In this document: one piece after another, positions 1-9,326 of the stretch
Layout: every line of letters starts with the position of its first letter
Numbering within the stretch: the first letter of the stretch is position 1
From: Candidatus Palauibacter denitrificans
GTDB lineage: Bacteria; Gemmatimonadota; Gemmatimonadetes; Palauibacterales; Palauibacteraceae
Assembly (NCBI GenBank): GCA_009841015.1
Contig: VXMQ01000085.1
Location: 1 to 41,610, forward strand
Reading direction: 5' to 3'
DNA length: 41,610 nucleotides
Notes under the pieces: model-generated
Seen by the model: the letters and a program-made list of their open reading frames with translations, nothing else
Told to the model about the DNA's origin: nothing
The model's database searches: none
Made by a program: the position numbers and the translations under genes

Positions 1-578
1 CCCGGATACCACCCCCCCTCCCGCCGCGCCATCTGCTCGACGGTGAGCCCGGACAGGATGGAACTCTCGGGGAGCGACCCATCCTCGAGGATCGGGTGTC
101 CGCCGCGCCGCTCGCGGATGAGCAGCCACTCCTTCCCCGTCTCCCCCTTCTCGAGCCGCACGAGCGTCCACACGCCCTTGAGCTTGTGGCCCCGCAGTTC
201 GAACAGGAGCTTGCCCTTCTCCAGTCCCTCCTCCGGATCCTCGAGCATGATGCAGCGGCCGATGTCCCACACGATCATCTCGCCACCGCCGTACTCGCCC
301 GCCGGAATCACGCCCTCGAACTCGATGTACTCGATGGGGTGGTCCTCGACGTGGACGGCAAGCTTCCTGTCGGCGGGATCGGCCGAGATCCCCCTGGGCA
401 CCGCCCACGAGACGAGGACGCCCCCGATCTCCAGGCGCAGGTCGTAGTGCAGCCGGGTCGCCGCGTGCAGCTGGACGACGAACACGCCTACGCCCGTCCC
501 GGGCGCCCCCCCGAACGGCTCAGGCGTGCGCTCGGACGCTCGCTTCTCACGGTATTTCTCGAGTTTTTTGCGGGGCAT
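1..578 (-). CDS. ligD: LigD-type DNA 3'-phosphoesterase domain protein (partial, runs off window start)
   Basis: The frame stays open from an ATG at 578-576 to the window edge, giving at least 192 residues. It begins MPRKKLEKYREKR, continues through RTPEP, and then shows the 3'-phosphoesterase (PE) signature: H38, H44, D46 and R48 within HAATRLHYDLRLE, and H80 within HVEDHP. These match in spacing the metal and phosphate ligands known for Pseudomonas LigD (H42, H48, D50, R52, H84). The domain trims 3'-ribonucleotide or 3'-phosphate ends during non-homologous end joining. Ku is encoded divergently 164 bp away, which supports that role. The visible part ends just after the PE domain (LSGLTVEQM), so I cannot tell a stand-alone PE protein from the N-terminus of a multidomain LigD. 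A purine-rich Shine-Dalgarno candidate lies about 11 bases upstream of the start. Confidence 0.85.
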   Translation of the reverse strand, partial: MPRKKLEKYREKRASERTPEPFGGAPGTGVGVFVVQLHAATRLHYDLRLEIGGVLVSWAVPRGISADPADRKLAVHVEDHPIEYIEFEGVIPAGEYGGGEMIVWDIGRCIMLEDPEEGLEKGKLLFELRGHKLKGVWTLVRLEKGETGKEWLLIRERRGGHPILEDGSLPESSILSGLTVEQMARREGGWYP

Positions 579-662
579 GCTCGCGGCACCCCCTCCCGAT
601 GGTGATTCCGGTCCGCCGGCTTCGGATTGCCCGCGCTCTGTGCGACAATCCGGGCCGCAACC

Positions 663-696
663 TATTATTCGGCCCCCCGGTTCGGCATCAAACCGG
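663..696 (+). promoter_or_regulatory. Putative ku promoter -10 with adjacent inverted repeat
   Basis: TATTAT at 663-668 matches the sigma-70 -10 consensus at 5 of 6 positions and would place a transcription start near 675. No good -35 is visible at the expected distance. An inverted repeat, CCGGTT (677-682) and AACCGG (691-696) with an 8-base spacer, lies on the predicted start. It could be an operator shared with the divergent ligD-type gene, or chance in GC-rich DNA. Confidence 0.25.
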
Positions 697-742
697 TGGT
701 CTGGCTCGCGTCGGAGGTTCGGCGCGCACACGGAGGCGCAGG

Positions 743-1573
743 ATGTCACCTCGACCCATCGCGACGGCGACGATCTCGTTCGGGCTCGTTTCGATCCCGT
801 GCCAGCTCTACTCGTCCGCCGAGAACTCGCAGAAAGTCCGCTTCAACTTCCTCTCGCCCGAGGGCACGCGCGTGAAGCAGCAGTACGTGGACGCCAAGAC
901 CGGAGAGCCGGTCGAGCGCCGCGAGCTCGTGAAGGGCTATCAGTTCGCGAAGGACCAGTACGTGACGTTCAAGCCGGAGGAACTGAAGGCGTTGGAGGCG
1001 GAGGCGACGCAGGCGATCGAGATCGTCGAATTCGTGCCGGTGGACCAGGTCGAGCGGGCGTACATCGGGAAGACGTACTACCTCGGACCCGCGCGGGGAG
1101 GGGACAAGGCCTACCGCTTGCTCGGGGCCGCGATGAAGAAGACCGGCTGGGCCGCGCTCGCCAAGTACGCGGCGCGCGGCAAGCAGTATCTCGTCCTCGT
1201 GCGGCCGGTCGGGGACCACCTCGTGCTGGAGCAACTGCACTACGCGCACGAGGTACGGGACATCGCCGACGTGCCGTCGGGAGAGGGCGAGGTCGCCGAA
1301 GCGGAACTCGGCCTCGCCGTGCAACTGATCGAGCAGATCGCTTCGGAGAACTTCGATCCGTCGAAGTACGAGGACGAGGTCGGGCAGCGCATGCTCGAAG
1401 CCGTCGAGCGCAAGGTCGCGGACGGAACGGAGATCACGGCACCCGCCGAGGAGGAGACGACGGCGCAGGTCATCGACCTCATGGCCGCGCTGCGGGCGAG
1501 CGTCGGCGGCGCCGGCGAGGCGGAGAGCGGCACGGAGGGCGAGTCGGAGCAGAAAAAAGCCACGGGGTCATAG
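743..1573 (+). CDS. ku: Bacterial Ku protein, NHEJ DNA end-binding
   Basis: The 276-residue product begins MSPRPIATATISFGLVSIP and contains LVKGYQFAKDQYV and the Ku core beta-barrel pattern, including FVPVDQVERAYIGKTYYL. Bacterial Ku forms a ring-shaped homodimer that binds broken DNA ends and recruits LigD. The length is normal for the family. The C-terminus after about residue 245 is short, Glu/Gly/Ser-rich and ends with two lysines, so any basic DNA-binding tail is minimal. I chose the ATG at 743 because GGAGG at 732-736 is well spaced and the homologous N-terminus starts there; the frame is open further upstream. The gene diverges from the LigD-type 3'-phosphoesterase and precedes an unrelated secreted hydrolase by 10 bp. 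Confidence 0.95.
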   Translation: MSPRPIATATISFGLVSIPCQLYSSAENSQKVRFNFLSPEGTRVKQQYVDAKTGEPVERRELVKGYQFAKDQYVTFKPEELKALEAEATQAIEIVEFVPVDQVERAYIGKTYYLGPARGGDKAYRLLGAAMKKTGWAALAKYAARGKQYLVLVRPVGDHLVLEQLHYAHEVRDIADVPSGEGEVAEAELGLAVQLIEQIASENFDPSKYEDEVGQRMLEAVERKVADGTEITAPAEEETTAQVIDLMAALRASVGGAGEAESGTEGESEQKKATGS

Positions 1574-1583
1574 GAGAAAGCTG

Positions 1584-4103
1584 ATGCGGGTTCGATCCGT
1601 CGCGCTGTTCGCGTCCATCCTTCTGCTGCCGGTGTGGCAGGGTTCCGGCAACCCGCTGCCCTCCGCCCCGACCGTCGACGATCTCCAGGCGGGAGTCCCG
1701 GACCGGGTCGCGGCCTTCGAGGCGGCCGACACGGAGACGCTGCGCGTTCCCGGACTCGAGGCCGGCGTCGAGATCCTCAAGGACCTGTGGGGCGTCAGCC
1801 ACATCTACGCCGAGACGGAGCACGACCTCTTCTTCGCGCAGGGGTACAGCGCCGCGCGCGACCGCCTCTTCCAGTTCGAACTGTGGCGCCGCCAGGCCAC
1901 GGGCACGGTCTCCGAAATCCTCGGTCCGCGTGAGCTGGAGCGGGACCGCGGCGCGCGGCTGTTCCGCTTCCGCGGCGACCTCGAAGCCGAACTGAACCAC
2001 TACCACCCGCGCGGCGCGGAGATCATCCGGGCCTTCACGGACGGGATCAACGCGTACATCGCCGAGACGGATCGCGACCCGGACCTGCTGCCGGTCGAGT
2101 TCGAGATGCTGGGCATCCGTCCGCAGCCGTGGACGCCGGATGTCGTCATCTCCCGCCACCAGGGCCTGCTCATGAACATCGGGCAGGAACTCGATCTCGG
2201 CATCGCCGTCGCGGCCGTGGGGGCCGAGAAGGTGAAGGAGGTCTCCTACTTCCATCCCGGTGAACCGGACATCGACCTCGACCCCGCGGTCGACGGATCG
2301 CTCCTGCGGCGCGAGATCCTCGACGTGTACCGCGCCTTCCGCGGACCCGTCCGGTTCGAGCCCGAGGACATCGATCCCCGCTTCCGCGCCACCGCGTCCG
2401 ACGCGGAGGCCTTCGCCCTGCGGACGCTCCGGGAGGAGGGCGAGGCCGAGGCGTACGAAGCCGAGCGCCTCGAAGCGGAGCGGATGGGGACGGGCAGCAA
2501 CAACTGGGTCGTGGCGGGGAGCCGCACGCTGAGCGGCCACGCGATCATGGCGAACGACCCGCACCGGGTGCAGGCGGCCCCCTCATTGCGCTACCTGGTC
2601 CACCTCGTCGGACCGGGCTGGAACGTGATCGGCGGGGGCGAGCCCGTCCTCCCGGGCATCTCGATCGGGCACAACGGGTACGGGGCGTGGGGCCTCACCG
2701 TCTTCCAGACCGACGCGGAGGACCTCTACGTCTACCGCACCCACCCGGAGGACCCGGACCGCTACTGGTACCGCGGCGACTGGGAGGCGATGCGCGTGAT
2801 CGACGACGAGATCCCGGTCGAGGGGCGCGGACCGGAGCGGGTGCGCCACCGCTACACGCGCCACGGCCCCGTCGTGTACGAGGACCCCGACAACAACCTC
2901 GCCTACGCGGTGCGCGCCGGGTGGATGGAGATCGGCGGCGCGCCCTACCTCGCCAGTCTGCGCATGAACCAGGCGAAGACGTGGGAAGAGTTCCGGGACG
3001 CCTGCAACTACTCGAACATCCCCGGCGAGAACATGGTGTGGGTCGACGTGGATGGGAACATCGGCTGGCAGTCCGTGGGGATCGCCCCCATCCGCCGCAA
3101 CTGGTCGGGCCTCGTCCCCGTGCCGGGCGACGGCCGCTACGAATGGGACGGCTACCTCGAGATCGTGCACAAGCCGCACGTGTTCAACCCGGAGAAGGGC
3201 TTCTGGTCGACGGCGAACCAGAACCTCGTCCCGCCCGGCTACGAGCACCGCGACGCGGTGGGCTGGAGCTGGAGCGACCCCTTCCGGAGCGCGCGCATCG
3301 ACGAAGTCCTCGCGACGGGGAAGCGCTTCACGATGGCGGAGATGATGCAGTTGGCGACGGACTACGTGTCGCTCCCCGCGCGCTCGCTGGTGCCGATGCT
3401 GCGCGGCGTGGACCTCCCCGCGGCGTCGGCGTCGGCCCGGGGCGAGCTGCTCGACTGGGACTTCGCCCTGGCCCCGGAGTCCCGCGAGGCCGCGATCTAC
3501 GTGTCGTGGGAGCGCGAACTCCAGCGACAGATGGTGCCGCTCGTCGTTCCGGCCGAAGTCCGCGCTTCGCTCGGGCGCCTGTCGATGAAGAAGATCATCG
3601 ACTGGCTCGGCTCGCCGCCCGCCTGGTTCGCGCCGCTCGGTGACGGGGACCCCGTGGCCGGCCGCGACGCCTTCCTCGCCCGCACGCTGGCCGACGCCCT
3701 GGAGGGACTCGAGGACCGTTTCGGGGGCGACCCCTGGCGCTACGGCGACGTGCGCTTCAAGCACGCCCGCTTCCGGCACCCGCTGTCCGGGATCGTGAAC
3801 GCCGAGATGCGGGCCCGCCTCGAGGTGGGGCCGCTCCCGCGCGGAGGCAACGGCTTCACCGTGAACCAGACGGGAGGCGGCGACAACCAGACCTCCGGCC
3901 CGTCCTTCCGAATCATCGCGGAGGCGGGGGACTGGGACACGGCCGTGTTCACGAACACGCCGGGGCAGGGTGGAGACCCGGACGATCCCATGTACCGGAA
4001 CCTGTTCGAGGGCTGGGCGAAGGACCGCTTCTTCCCGCTCTACTACTCCCGCGAGCGCGTCGAGGCCGCCGTCGCCGACCGCGTGACGTTGACGCCGAAC
4101 TAG
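1584..4103 (+). CDS. Penicillin acylase family protein (secreted Ntn hydrolase, peptidase S45)
   Basis: The 839-residue product has an N-terminal signal peptide of about 22 residues (basic MRVR, then a hydrophobic stretch), an alpha-subunit-like region, an acidic spacer (about 280-302) and the autocleavage site GTG-SNNWVVAG. The predicted N-terminal nucleophile is Ser305. The beta part shows GHNGYGAWGLTVFQTDAEDLY and later the NRNWSG-like segment RRNWSGLVPVPGDGRYEWDGY, both typical of S45 enzymes. Members are processed in the periplasm to an alpha/beta heterodimer that cleaves amide bonds of penicillins, acyl-homoserine lactones or other N-acyl compounds; the substrate cannot be read here. 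It lies 10 bp after ku with no obvious functional link. Its TAG stop (4101-4103) is also the first bases of the palindromic repeat that follows. Confidence 0.93.
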   Translation: MRVRSVALFASILLLPVWQGSGNPLPSAPTVDDLQAGVPDRVAAFEAADTETLRVPGLEAGVEILKDLWGVSHIYAETEHDLFFAQGYSAARDRLFQFELWRRQATGTVSEILGPRELERDRGARLFRFRGDLEAELNHYHPRGAEIIRAFTDGINAYIAETDRDPDLLPVEFEMLGIRPQPWTPDVVISRHQGLLMNIGQELDLGIAVAAVGAEKVKEVSYFHPGEPDIDLDPAVDGSLLRREILDVYRAFRGPVRFEPEDIDPRFRATASDAEAFALRTLREEGEAEAYEAERLEAERMGTGSNNWVVAGSRTLSGHAIMANDPHRVQAAPSLRYLVHLVGPGWNVIGGGEPVLPGISIGHNGYGAWGLTVFQTDAEDLYVYRTHPEDPDRYWYRGDWEAMRVIDDEIPVEGRGPERVRHRYTRHGPVVYEDPDNNLAYAVRAGWMEIGGAPYLASLRMNQAKTWEEFRDACNYSNIPGENMVWVDVDGNIGWQSVGIAPIRRNWSGLVPVPGDGRYEWDGYLEIVHKPHVFNPEKGFWSTANQNLVPPGYEHRDAVGWSWSDPFRSARIDEVLATGKRFTMAEMMQLATDYVSLPARSLVPMLRGVDLPAASASARGELLDWDFALAPESREAAIYVSWERELQRQMVPLVVPAEVRASLGRLSMKKIIDWLGSPPAWFAPLGDGDPVAGRDAFLARTLADALEGLEDRFGGDPWRYGDVRFKHARFRHPLSGIVNAEMRARLEVGPLPRGGNGFTVNQTGGGDNQTSGPSFRIIAEAGDWDTAVFTNTPGQGGDPDDPMYRNLFEGWAKDRFFPLYYSRERVEAAVADRVTLTPN

Positions 4104-4275
4104 CAGCCCGTGGCAGAAGCCCCGCTGCGTTCGAGCGGCGCTGCATCCCGCCTGAACCGCTGCGCTCTGCGTCTCTCCTCGGTCAAATAGTGCGGCTATT
4201 CTCCCTCGTCGCTCCTTGTCAGGCGAGCGTTTCACCGCTCTCGGCGCTCACGCGGGGTTTTGCCACGGGCTGCTA
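4101..4275. repeat. Palindromic MITE-like repeat with 25-bp imperfect terminal inverted repeats
   Basis: The left end 4101-4125 starts TAGCAGCCCGTGGCAGAAG. The right end 4252-4275 is its inverted copy (…TTTTGCCACGGGCTGCTA), with one deleted base and one substitution near the inner side. A smaller palindrome AATAG-TGCGG-CTATT (4186-4200) lies close to the midpoint, and related AGGAG-N-GACG blocks flank it on the minus strand. The 175-bp unit holds no credible gene. The symmetry suggests a non-autonomous miniature transposable element or intergenic palindromic repeat. No target-site duplication longer than the TA inside the arms is evident. It supplies the stop codon of the upstream gene and could act as a transcription barrier. 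Confidence 0.6.
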
Positions 4276-4310
4276 ACGCTCGGTCGCCATCGAAGAACCG
4301 GTAGCTGCGT

Positions 4311-4340
4311 TTGCAGCGGCGGCGCCGCTCCGGCTAGATT
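4311..4340 (+). promoter_or_regulatory. Putative rpmE promoter
   Basis: TTGCAG (4311-4316) is followed after 18 bases by TAGATT (4335-4340), a fair sigma-70-like pair 60 bases before rpmE. It sits just after the palindromic repeat, so the rpmE block probably starts its own transcription. This is pattern matching only. Confidence 0.4.
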
Positions 4341-4399
4341 ATGTGGCTGTTCCGCAGACGCCTCCGCCGGGAGGCAGGCAACCAGCGCGTGGGGAAGAC

Positions 4400-4690
4400 A
4401 TGAAGGCAGGCATACATCCGGAGTACGCACCCGCGAAGATCACCTGTGCATGTGGCCGGGAGACGGAGGCCGCCTCGACCGTGGGCGAGATCCACGTCGA
4501 GATCTGTTCGCATTGCCACCCCTTCTTCACGGGGCGGCAGAAGCTCGTCGACACGGCGGGCCGCGTGGAGCGGTTCATCGCCAAGTACGGTGACCGAAGC
4601 GCCCGCGGCGACGAAGCGGAGGAGACGAAGAAAGAGGAGGCGGCGGCTGAGGGGGCGCCGGCCGAGGAGGCGGTAGCGGCGGATGCCTGA
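4400..4690 (+). CDS. rpmE: 50S ribosomal protein bL31, zinc-binding type
   Basis: The 96-residue product starts [19 protein letters not shown] and carries the zinc ligands C16, C18, C36 and C39 (CxC ... [10 protein letters not shown]), so it is the C+ form of L31. The segment [11 protein letters not shown] is also typical. L31 sits at the intersubunit bridge near the central protuberance. After about residue 70 the chain becomes a Glu/Ala-rich tail longer than in E. coli L31. The ATG at 4400 is supported by GGGGAAG at 4391-4397 and by the family N-terminus. It is followed by prfA and prmC, a common translation gene cluster. Confidence 0.96.
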   Translation: MKAGIHPEYAPAKITCACGRETEAASTVGEIHVEICSHCHPFFTGRQKLVDTAGRVERFIAKYGDRSARGDEAEETKKEEAAAEGAPAEEAVAADA

Positions 4691-4768
4691 GCCGGGGGCC
4701 TCCGGCGCTCGAAACTGCATTACGAATGACGGGGTTCCTCGGGGGCCCCGTTTTCATATGGGGAACGA

Positions 4769-5850
<1,082 letters not shown>

Positions 5851-5854
<4 letters not shown>

Positions 5855-6777
5855 TCGATCCGCCGCCGGGCGGGCATGCGCGCCGCCCGGCGGGCCCGAC
5901 GCGCCGGGAGATCGTGCAGGGCGTGCGGCGCGAACTCGAACTTGCCGGCCTGGAGTCGCCGCGGGTCGAGGCCGAGCGGCTGGTGGCCGCGGCGCTCTCG
6001 CTGTCCGTGGGCGAACTCGGCCTCTCGGGCGGTGAGCGCGTCGATCCCGGCGCCGCGGCGGCTGTGGCGCGCGCGATCTCCCGCCGTCTCGAGGGGCAGC
6101 CGCTCCAGCACATCGAGGGCACGGTCGATTTCCGGCGCGTCCGCCTCGTGTCGGACGGTCGCGCCCTCATCCCGCGCCCCGAGACGGAGCAACTGCTCGA
6201 CCTCGTTGCCGCATGGCGGCGCGACCGGGACGCGCCCGTCGACGCGCTCGACGTCGGCGTCGGATCGGGCGCCATCGCGCTCGCGCTCCTCGACGAGGGC
6301 ATCGCCGGCCGCGTCGTCGGGCTCGACGTGTCGGAGGACGCGCTCGACCAGGCCCGCGAAAACGCCCGTCGCCAGACCACCCGCCGCCAGACCGCCGATG
6401 ACCTCGAACTCCGCCTCTGTCCGCCCGATATCTGGCCCGCGCTCGAGCCCGGCGAAACCTTCGACCTCATCATCTCCAACCCGCCCTACGTCACGACCCC
6501 GGAATGGGCCGGCCTCGACCCCGTCGTCCGCGACCACGAGCCCCGCGTCGCCCTCGACGGCGGAGAAGACGGACTGGACGTGATCCGCACCGTCGTCTCC
6601 GGCGCCGCGGCCCATCTCCGCGAAGACGGCGCCCTCTTCCTCGAGATCGCCACCCACCAGGCCCCCGCCGTCCTCGCGCTGCTCGAAGCCGAGCCGATCC
6701 TCACGGACTCCCGCGTACGCACCGACCTCGCCGCCCGCCCCCGCTTCGCATCGGCCCGGAAGGCGATCTCCGGCTAG
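5851..6777 (+). CDS. prmC: Release factor glutamine methyltransferase (N5-glutamine)
   Basis: The 308-residue product has an N-terminal helical domain ([26 protein letters not shown]), the linker [11 protein letters not shown] and [10 protein letters not shown], the SAM-binding loop [11 protein letters not shown] from residue 134, and the substrate-binding motif NPPY at 210-213. PrmC methylates the GGQ glutamine of RF1 and RF2. The start ATG at 5851 overlaps the prfA stop, matching the usual prfA-prmC coupling. The same frame stays open far upstream across prfA, but that part is low-complexity Arg/Gly/Pro translation and is not part of the protein. A short [10 protein letters not shown] insertion near residue 172 looks locally duplicated. 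Confidence 0.96.
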
Positions 6778-6956
6778 CAGTATCCCGCGGTCGTTCAAGT
6801 CGCGTGGGGGTCGAGGCCGGGTTATACTCGGGCGTCGAATCGCCGGCCCGAGCCCGCGGATGGCGAGCGGAGAGGGCGGGCGATTCGAGCCTCCGCCCGC
6901 CGCCGGCCCGACGTGCCGGCCCGGGGTGCTTCCCGATTCCGTTTCGAGCCGGAGAC
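6778..6956 (+). promoter_or_regulatory. Intergenic leader with -10-like box and 10-bp inverted repeat
   Basis: This 179-bp gap holds TATACT at 6823-6828, a plausible -10 with no clear -35, about 130 bases before the ylbF start. Directly after it lies an inverted repeat, TCGAATCGCC (6835-6844) and GGCGATTCGA (6879-6888), which would form a 10-bp stem in the mRNA leader. I recognise no known riboswitch. Confidence 0.35.
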
Positions 6957-7325
6957 ATGGACGAGCGAGACCGCATGCTGGAGAGGGCGCAGGAGTTGGG
7001 GCGCCTCATCTCCCAGTTGCCCGAATACGCCTACCTGCGGGCGGCCCGCCGCGAAATCGACGAGGATCGCGACGCGACGGAGCTGCTGAACCGGATGCGC
7101 GACCTGCAGACCACGCTCATGGAAGCGGTCGGCCGCGGCGAGCGGCCGAGCGAGGAGCAGGAAAGGGAGTTTGCCGAACTGCAGGAGAAGGTCCAGACGA
7201 ACACGCGTTACCAGGGCCTCATCTCCTCTCAGGCGAACTTCGAGAAGCTCATGGAGCGGGTGGATCGAGCGATCGGGGAGGGAGTCCGGAAGGGCGAGGA
7301 AAGCAGGATCATCCTTCCGACATGA
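6957..7325 (+). CDS. YlbF/YmcA family (DUF964) protein
   Basis: The 122-residue, all-helical product contains ERAQELGRLISQLPEYAYLRAARREIDED and QTNTRYQGLISSQANFEKLMERVD, which match the YlbF/YmcA family. In Bacillus, YlbF, YmcA and YaaT form a complex that affects RNase Y-dependent mRNA processing, competence and biofilm formation. Other members, as here, have no assigned role. There is no signal peptide or membrane segment. The ATG at 6957 has GGAG only two bases upstream; ATG 6975 (seventh codon) is an alternative. The stop overlaps the next gene start (ATGA), so it is probably co-transcribed with the inositol-lipid genes. Confidence 0.8.
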   Translation: MDERDRMLERAQELGRLISQLPEYAYLRAARREIDEDRDATELLNRMRDLQTTLMEAVGRGERPSEEQEREFAELQEKVQTNTRYQGLISSQANFEKLMERVDRAIGEGVRKGEESRIILPT

Positions 7326-7978
7326 GAGCGGCCCGCGACCTGGGGGAACGCGCGCTGCGCGCGATCTTCGAGCCGGCCATGGCGTGGCTCACGAAACGCC
7401 GCGTCCACCCCAACGTCATCAGCACGCTCGGTTTCGTCATCACCTGCAGTTCCGGCTACTTCTTTCACCAGCATCATGTGAGCACCGCCGGCTTCCTCGT
7501 CCTCCTCGGCGGCGTGTTCGACCTCTTCGACGGCACGGTCGCGCGCCGTACGGGCCTCGCATCTTCCTTCGGGGCCTTCTACGACTCGACGCTCGACCGG
7601 CTGTCCGAGATCGTCGTGTACCTGGGGCTCCTCTCCCTGTACAACGACTACCGTCTCGAACTGGGCGACGTGGGGATGATCTACTGGATCGTGCTCGCGC
7701 TCGCCGGCTCGCTGATGATCAGCTACACCCGCGCCCGGGCCGAGGCGCTCGGCATCGCCTGCTACGTCGGGCTCATGCAGCGCCCGGAACGGGTCATCCT
7801 GATCGGCTTCGCCGCGCTCATCTTCGGCGAGACGACCATGTTCGGGCACCAGGGCCTCGTGCTTCGGGTCGTGATCATCGTCCTCGCGATTCTCACCAAC
7901 TTGACCGCCTTCCAGCGGATCTGGTGGGTGTACCGGAATACGCGGCCCGACGGTGAGCCGCCCCCGCAGTCGAACTGA
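7322..7978 (+). CDS. CDP-alcohol phosphatidyltransferase, probably phosphatidylinositol-phosphate synthase
   Basis: The 218-residue membrane protein has several hydrophobic segments (about 35-65, 90-105, 115-135, 155-200). It carries the complete CDP-alcohol phosphotransferase signature D67xxD70G71xxA74R75(x8)G84xxxD88xxxD92. These enzymes transfer a phosphoalcohol onto CDP-diacylglycerol at the inner membrane. The next gene makes inositol-3-phosphate, so the likely acceptor is L-myo-inositol-1-phosphate, giving phosphatidylinositol phosphate. That assignment rests on context; phosphatidylglycerophosphate synthase is the main alternative. The start overlaps the ylbF stop. Confidence 0.85.
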   Translation: MRAARDLGERALRAIFEPAMAWLTKRRVHPNVISTLGFVITCSSGYFFHQHHVSTAGFLVLLGGVFDLFDGTVARRTGLASSFGAFYDSTLDRLSEIVVYLGLLSLYNDYRLELGDVGMIYWIVLALAGSLMISYTRARAEALGIACYVGLMQRPERVILIGFAALIFGETTMFGHQGLVLRVVIIVLAILTNLTAFQRIWWVYRNTRPDGEPPPQSN

Positions 7979-8003
7979 ACCAGACACGGAGTGAACCGGC
8001 ATC

Positions 8004-9326
8004 GTGGATTCGGATAGATCACCTGCAACCATCGCCGCCGCCGAAGGCACGCTCGGCGTTCTCCTCGTAGGGCTCGGGGCGGTCTCGACCACCTTCATCG
8101 CGGGCGTGGAGGCGGCGCGCCGGGGGCGGAACCGGCCCATCGGGTCGCTCACGCAGATGAACACGATCCGGCTCGGGAAGCGCACGGAGAACCGCACCCC
8201 GTTCATCCGCGACTTCGTGCCGCTCGCCGAACTGCAGGACCTCGTCTTCGGCGCCTGGGACCCGATCCCGGACAACGCCTACGAGTCCGCCAAGGTGTGC
8301 GGCGTCCTCCGGCCCGAGGACATCGATCCGCTCGCCGACTTCATGCGGGGCATCGAGCCGATGCCGGCCGCCTTCGACCGCGCCTACGTGAAGAAGCTCG
8401 ACGGCCCGAACGTCAAGACCGGGGCCAACAAGCGGGACCTCGCCGAGCAGCTCCGCGAGGACATCCGCCGCTTCAAGGCGGAGCACGGCTGCGACCGCCT
8501 CGTGATGGTGTGGGCGGCCTCGACCGAGATCTTCATGAAGCCGAGTCCGGTGCACGACAGCCCGGCCTCCTTCGAGCGCGCCATGGAGGAGGACCACCCG
8601 GATATCGCGCCCTCGATGCTGTACGCCTGGGCCGCGCTCATGGAGGGGGTGCCGTTCGCGAACGGGGCGCCGAACCTGACCTGCGACATCCCCGCGCTTC
8701 TCGCGCTCGCTGCCGAACGGGGCGTGGCGATCGCGGGGAAGGACTTCAAGACCGGCCAGACATTGATGAAGACGATCCTGGCGCCCGGCCTCAAGGCTCG
8801 CATGCTCGGCCTCAACGGCTGGTTCTCGACGAATATCCTCGGCAACCGGGATGGCGAGGTGCTCGACGACCCGGAGAGTTTCAAGACGAAGGAAGAATCG
8901 AAGCTCGGGGCCCTCGAATATATCCTGCAGCCGGACATGTACCCGGACCTCTATGGAGAGATGTATCACAAGGTCCGCATCAACTACTATCCGCCGCGCG
9001 GCGATAACAAGGAAGGCTGGGATAATCTCGACATATTCGGCTGGATGGGGTACGGCATGCAGATCAAGATCGATTTTCTGTGCCGCGACTCCATTCTGGC
9101 TGCGCCCATCGTGCTGGACCTGGCACTCTTTCTCGACCTCGCGGCGCGCGCCGGGCTGTCCGGGATCCAGGAATGGCTGTCCTTCTACTTCAAGGCGCCG
9201 CAGACGGCTCCGGACCTGTATCCGGAACACGACATTTTCATCCAGCACTGGAAGCTCAAGAACACGTTGCGCTGGCTGAAGGGGGAGGAGCAGATCACCC
9301 ACCTCGGCGTGGAGTACTACGACTGA
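8004..9326 (+). CDS. ino1: Inositol-3-phosphate synthase
   Basis: The 440-residue product resembles myo-inositol-1-phosphate synthase. It has an N-terminal NAD-binding loop (VGLGAVSTT, G23 and G25), the segment NGAPNLTCDIPALLALA, then KDFKTGQTLMKTILAPGLKARMLGL and the catalytic-domain stretch RDSILAAPIVLDLALFLDLA. It converts glucose-6-phosphate to inositol-3-phosphate using bound NAD. The GTG start at 8004 is 25 bp after the phosphatidyltransferase and has a weak Shine-Dalgarno (GGAG about 12 bases upstream). tmk starts directly after its stop. With its upstream neighbour it suggests inositol phospholipid synthesis. Confidence 0.95.
   Translation: MDSDRSPATIAAAEGTLGVLLVGLGAVSTTFIAGVEAARRGRNRPIGSLTQMNTIRLGKRTENRTPFIRDFVPLAELQDLVFGAWDPIPDNAYESAKVCGVLRPEDIDPLADFMRGIEPMPAAFDRAYVKKLDGPNVKTGANKRDLAEQLREDIRRFKAEHGCDRLVMVWAASTEIFMKPSPVHDSPASFERAMEEDHPDIAPSMLYAWAALMEGVPFANGAPNLTCDIPALLALAAERGVAIAGKDFKTGQTLMKTILAPGLKARMLGLNGWFSTNILGNRDGEVLDDPESFKTKEESKLGALEYILQPDMYPDLYGEMYHKVRINYYPPRGDNKEGWDNLDIFGWMGYGMQIKIDFLCRDSILAAPIVLDLALFLDLAARAGLSGIQEWLSFYFKAPQTAPDLYPEHDIFIQHWKLKNTLRWLKGEEQITHLGVEYYD

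Noticed and set aside
599..742. Upstream in-frame extension of ku
   Set aside because: The extension is Arg-rich, has no family similarity and would run through the divergent promoter region. GGAGG before ATG 743 fixes the start.
2583..4235. 550-codon leftward frame opposite the penicillin acylase gene
   Set aside because: It is a shadow of codon bias in the acylase gene, with no recognisable domain and no Shine-Dalgarno.
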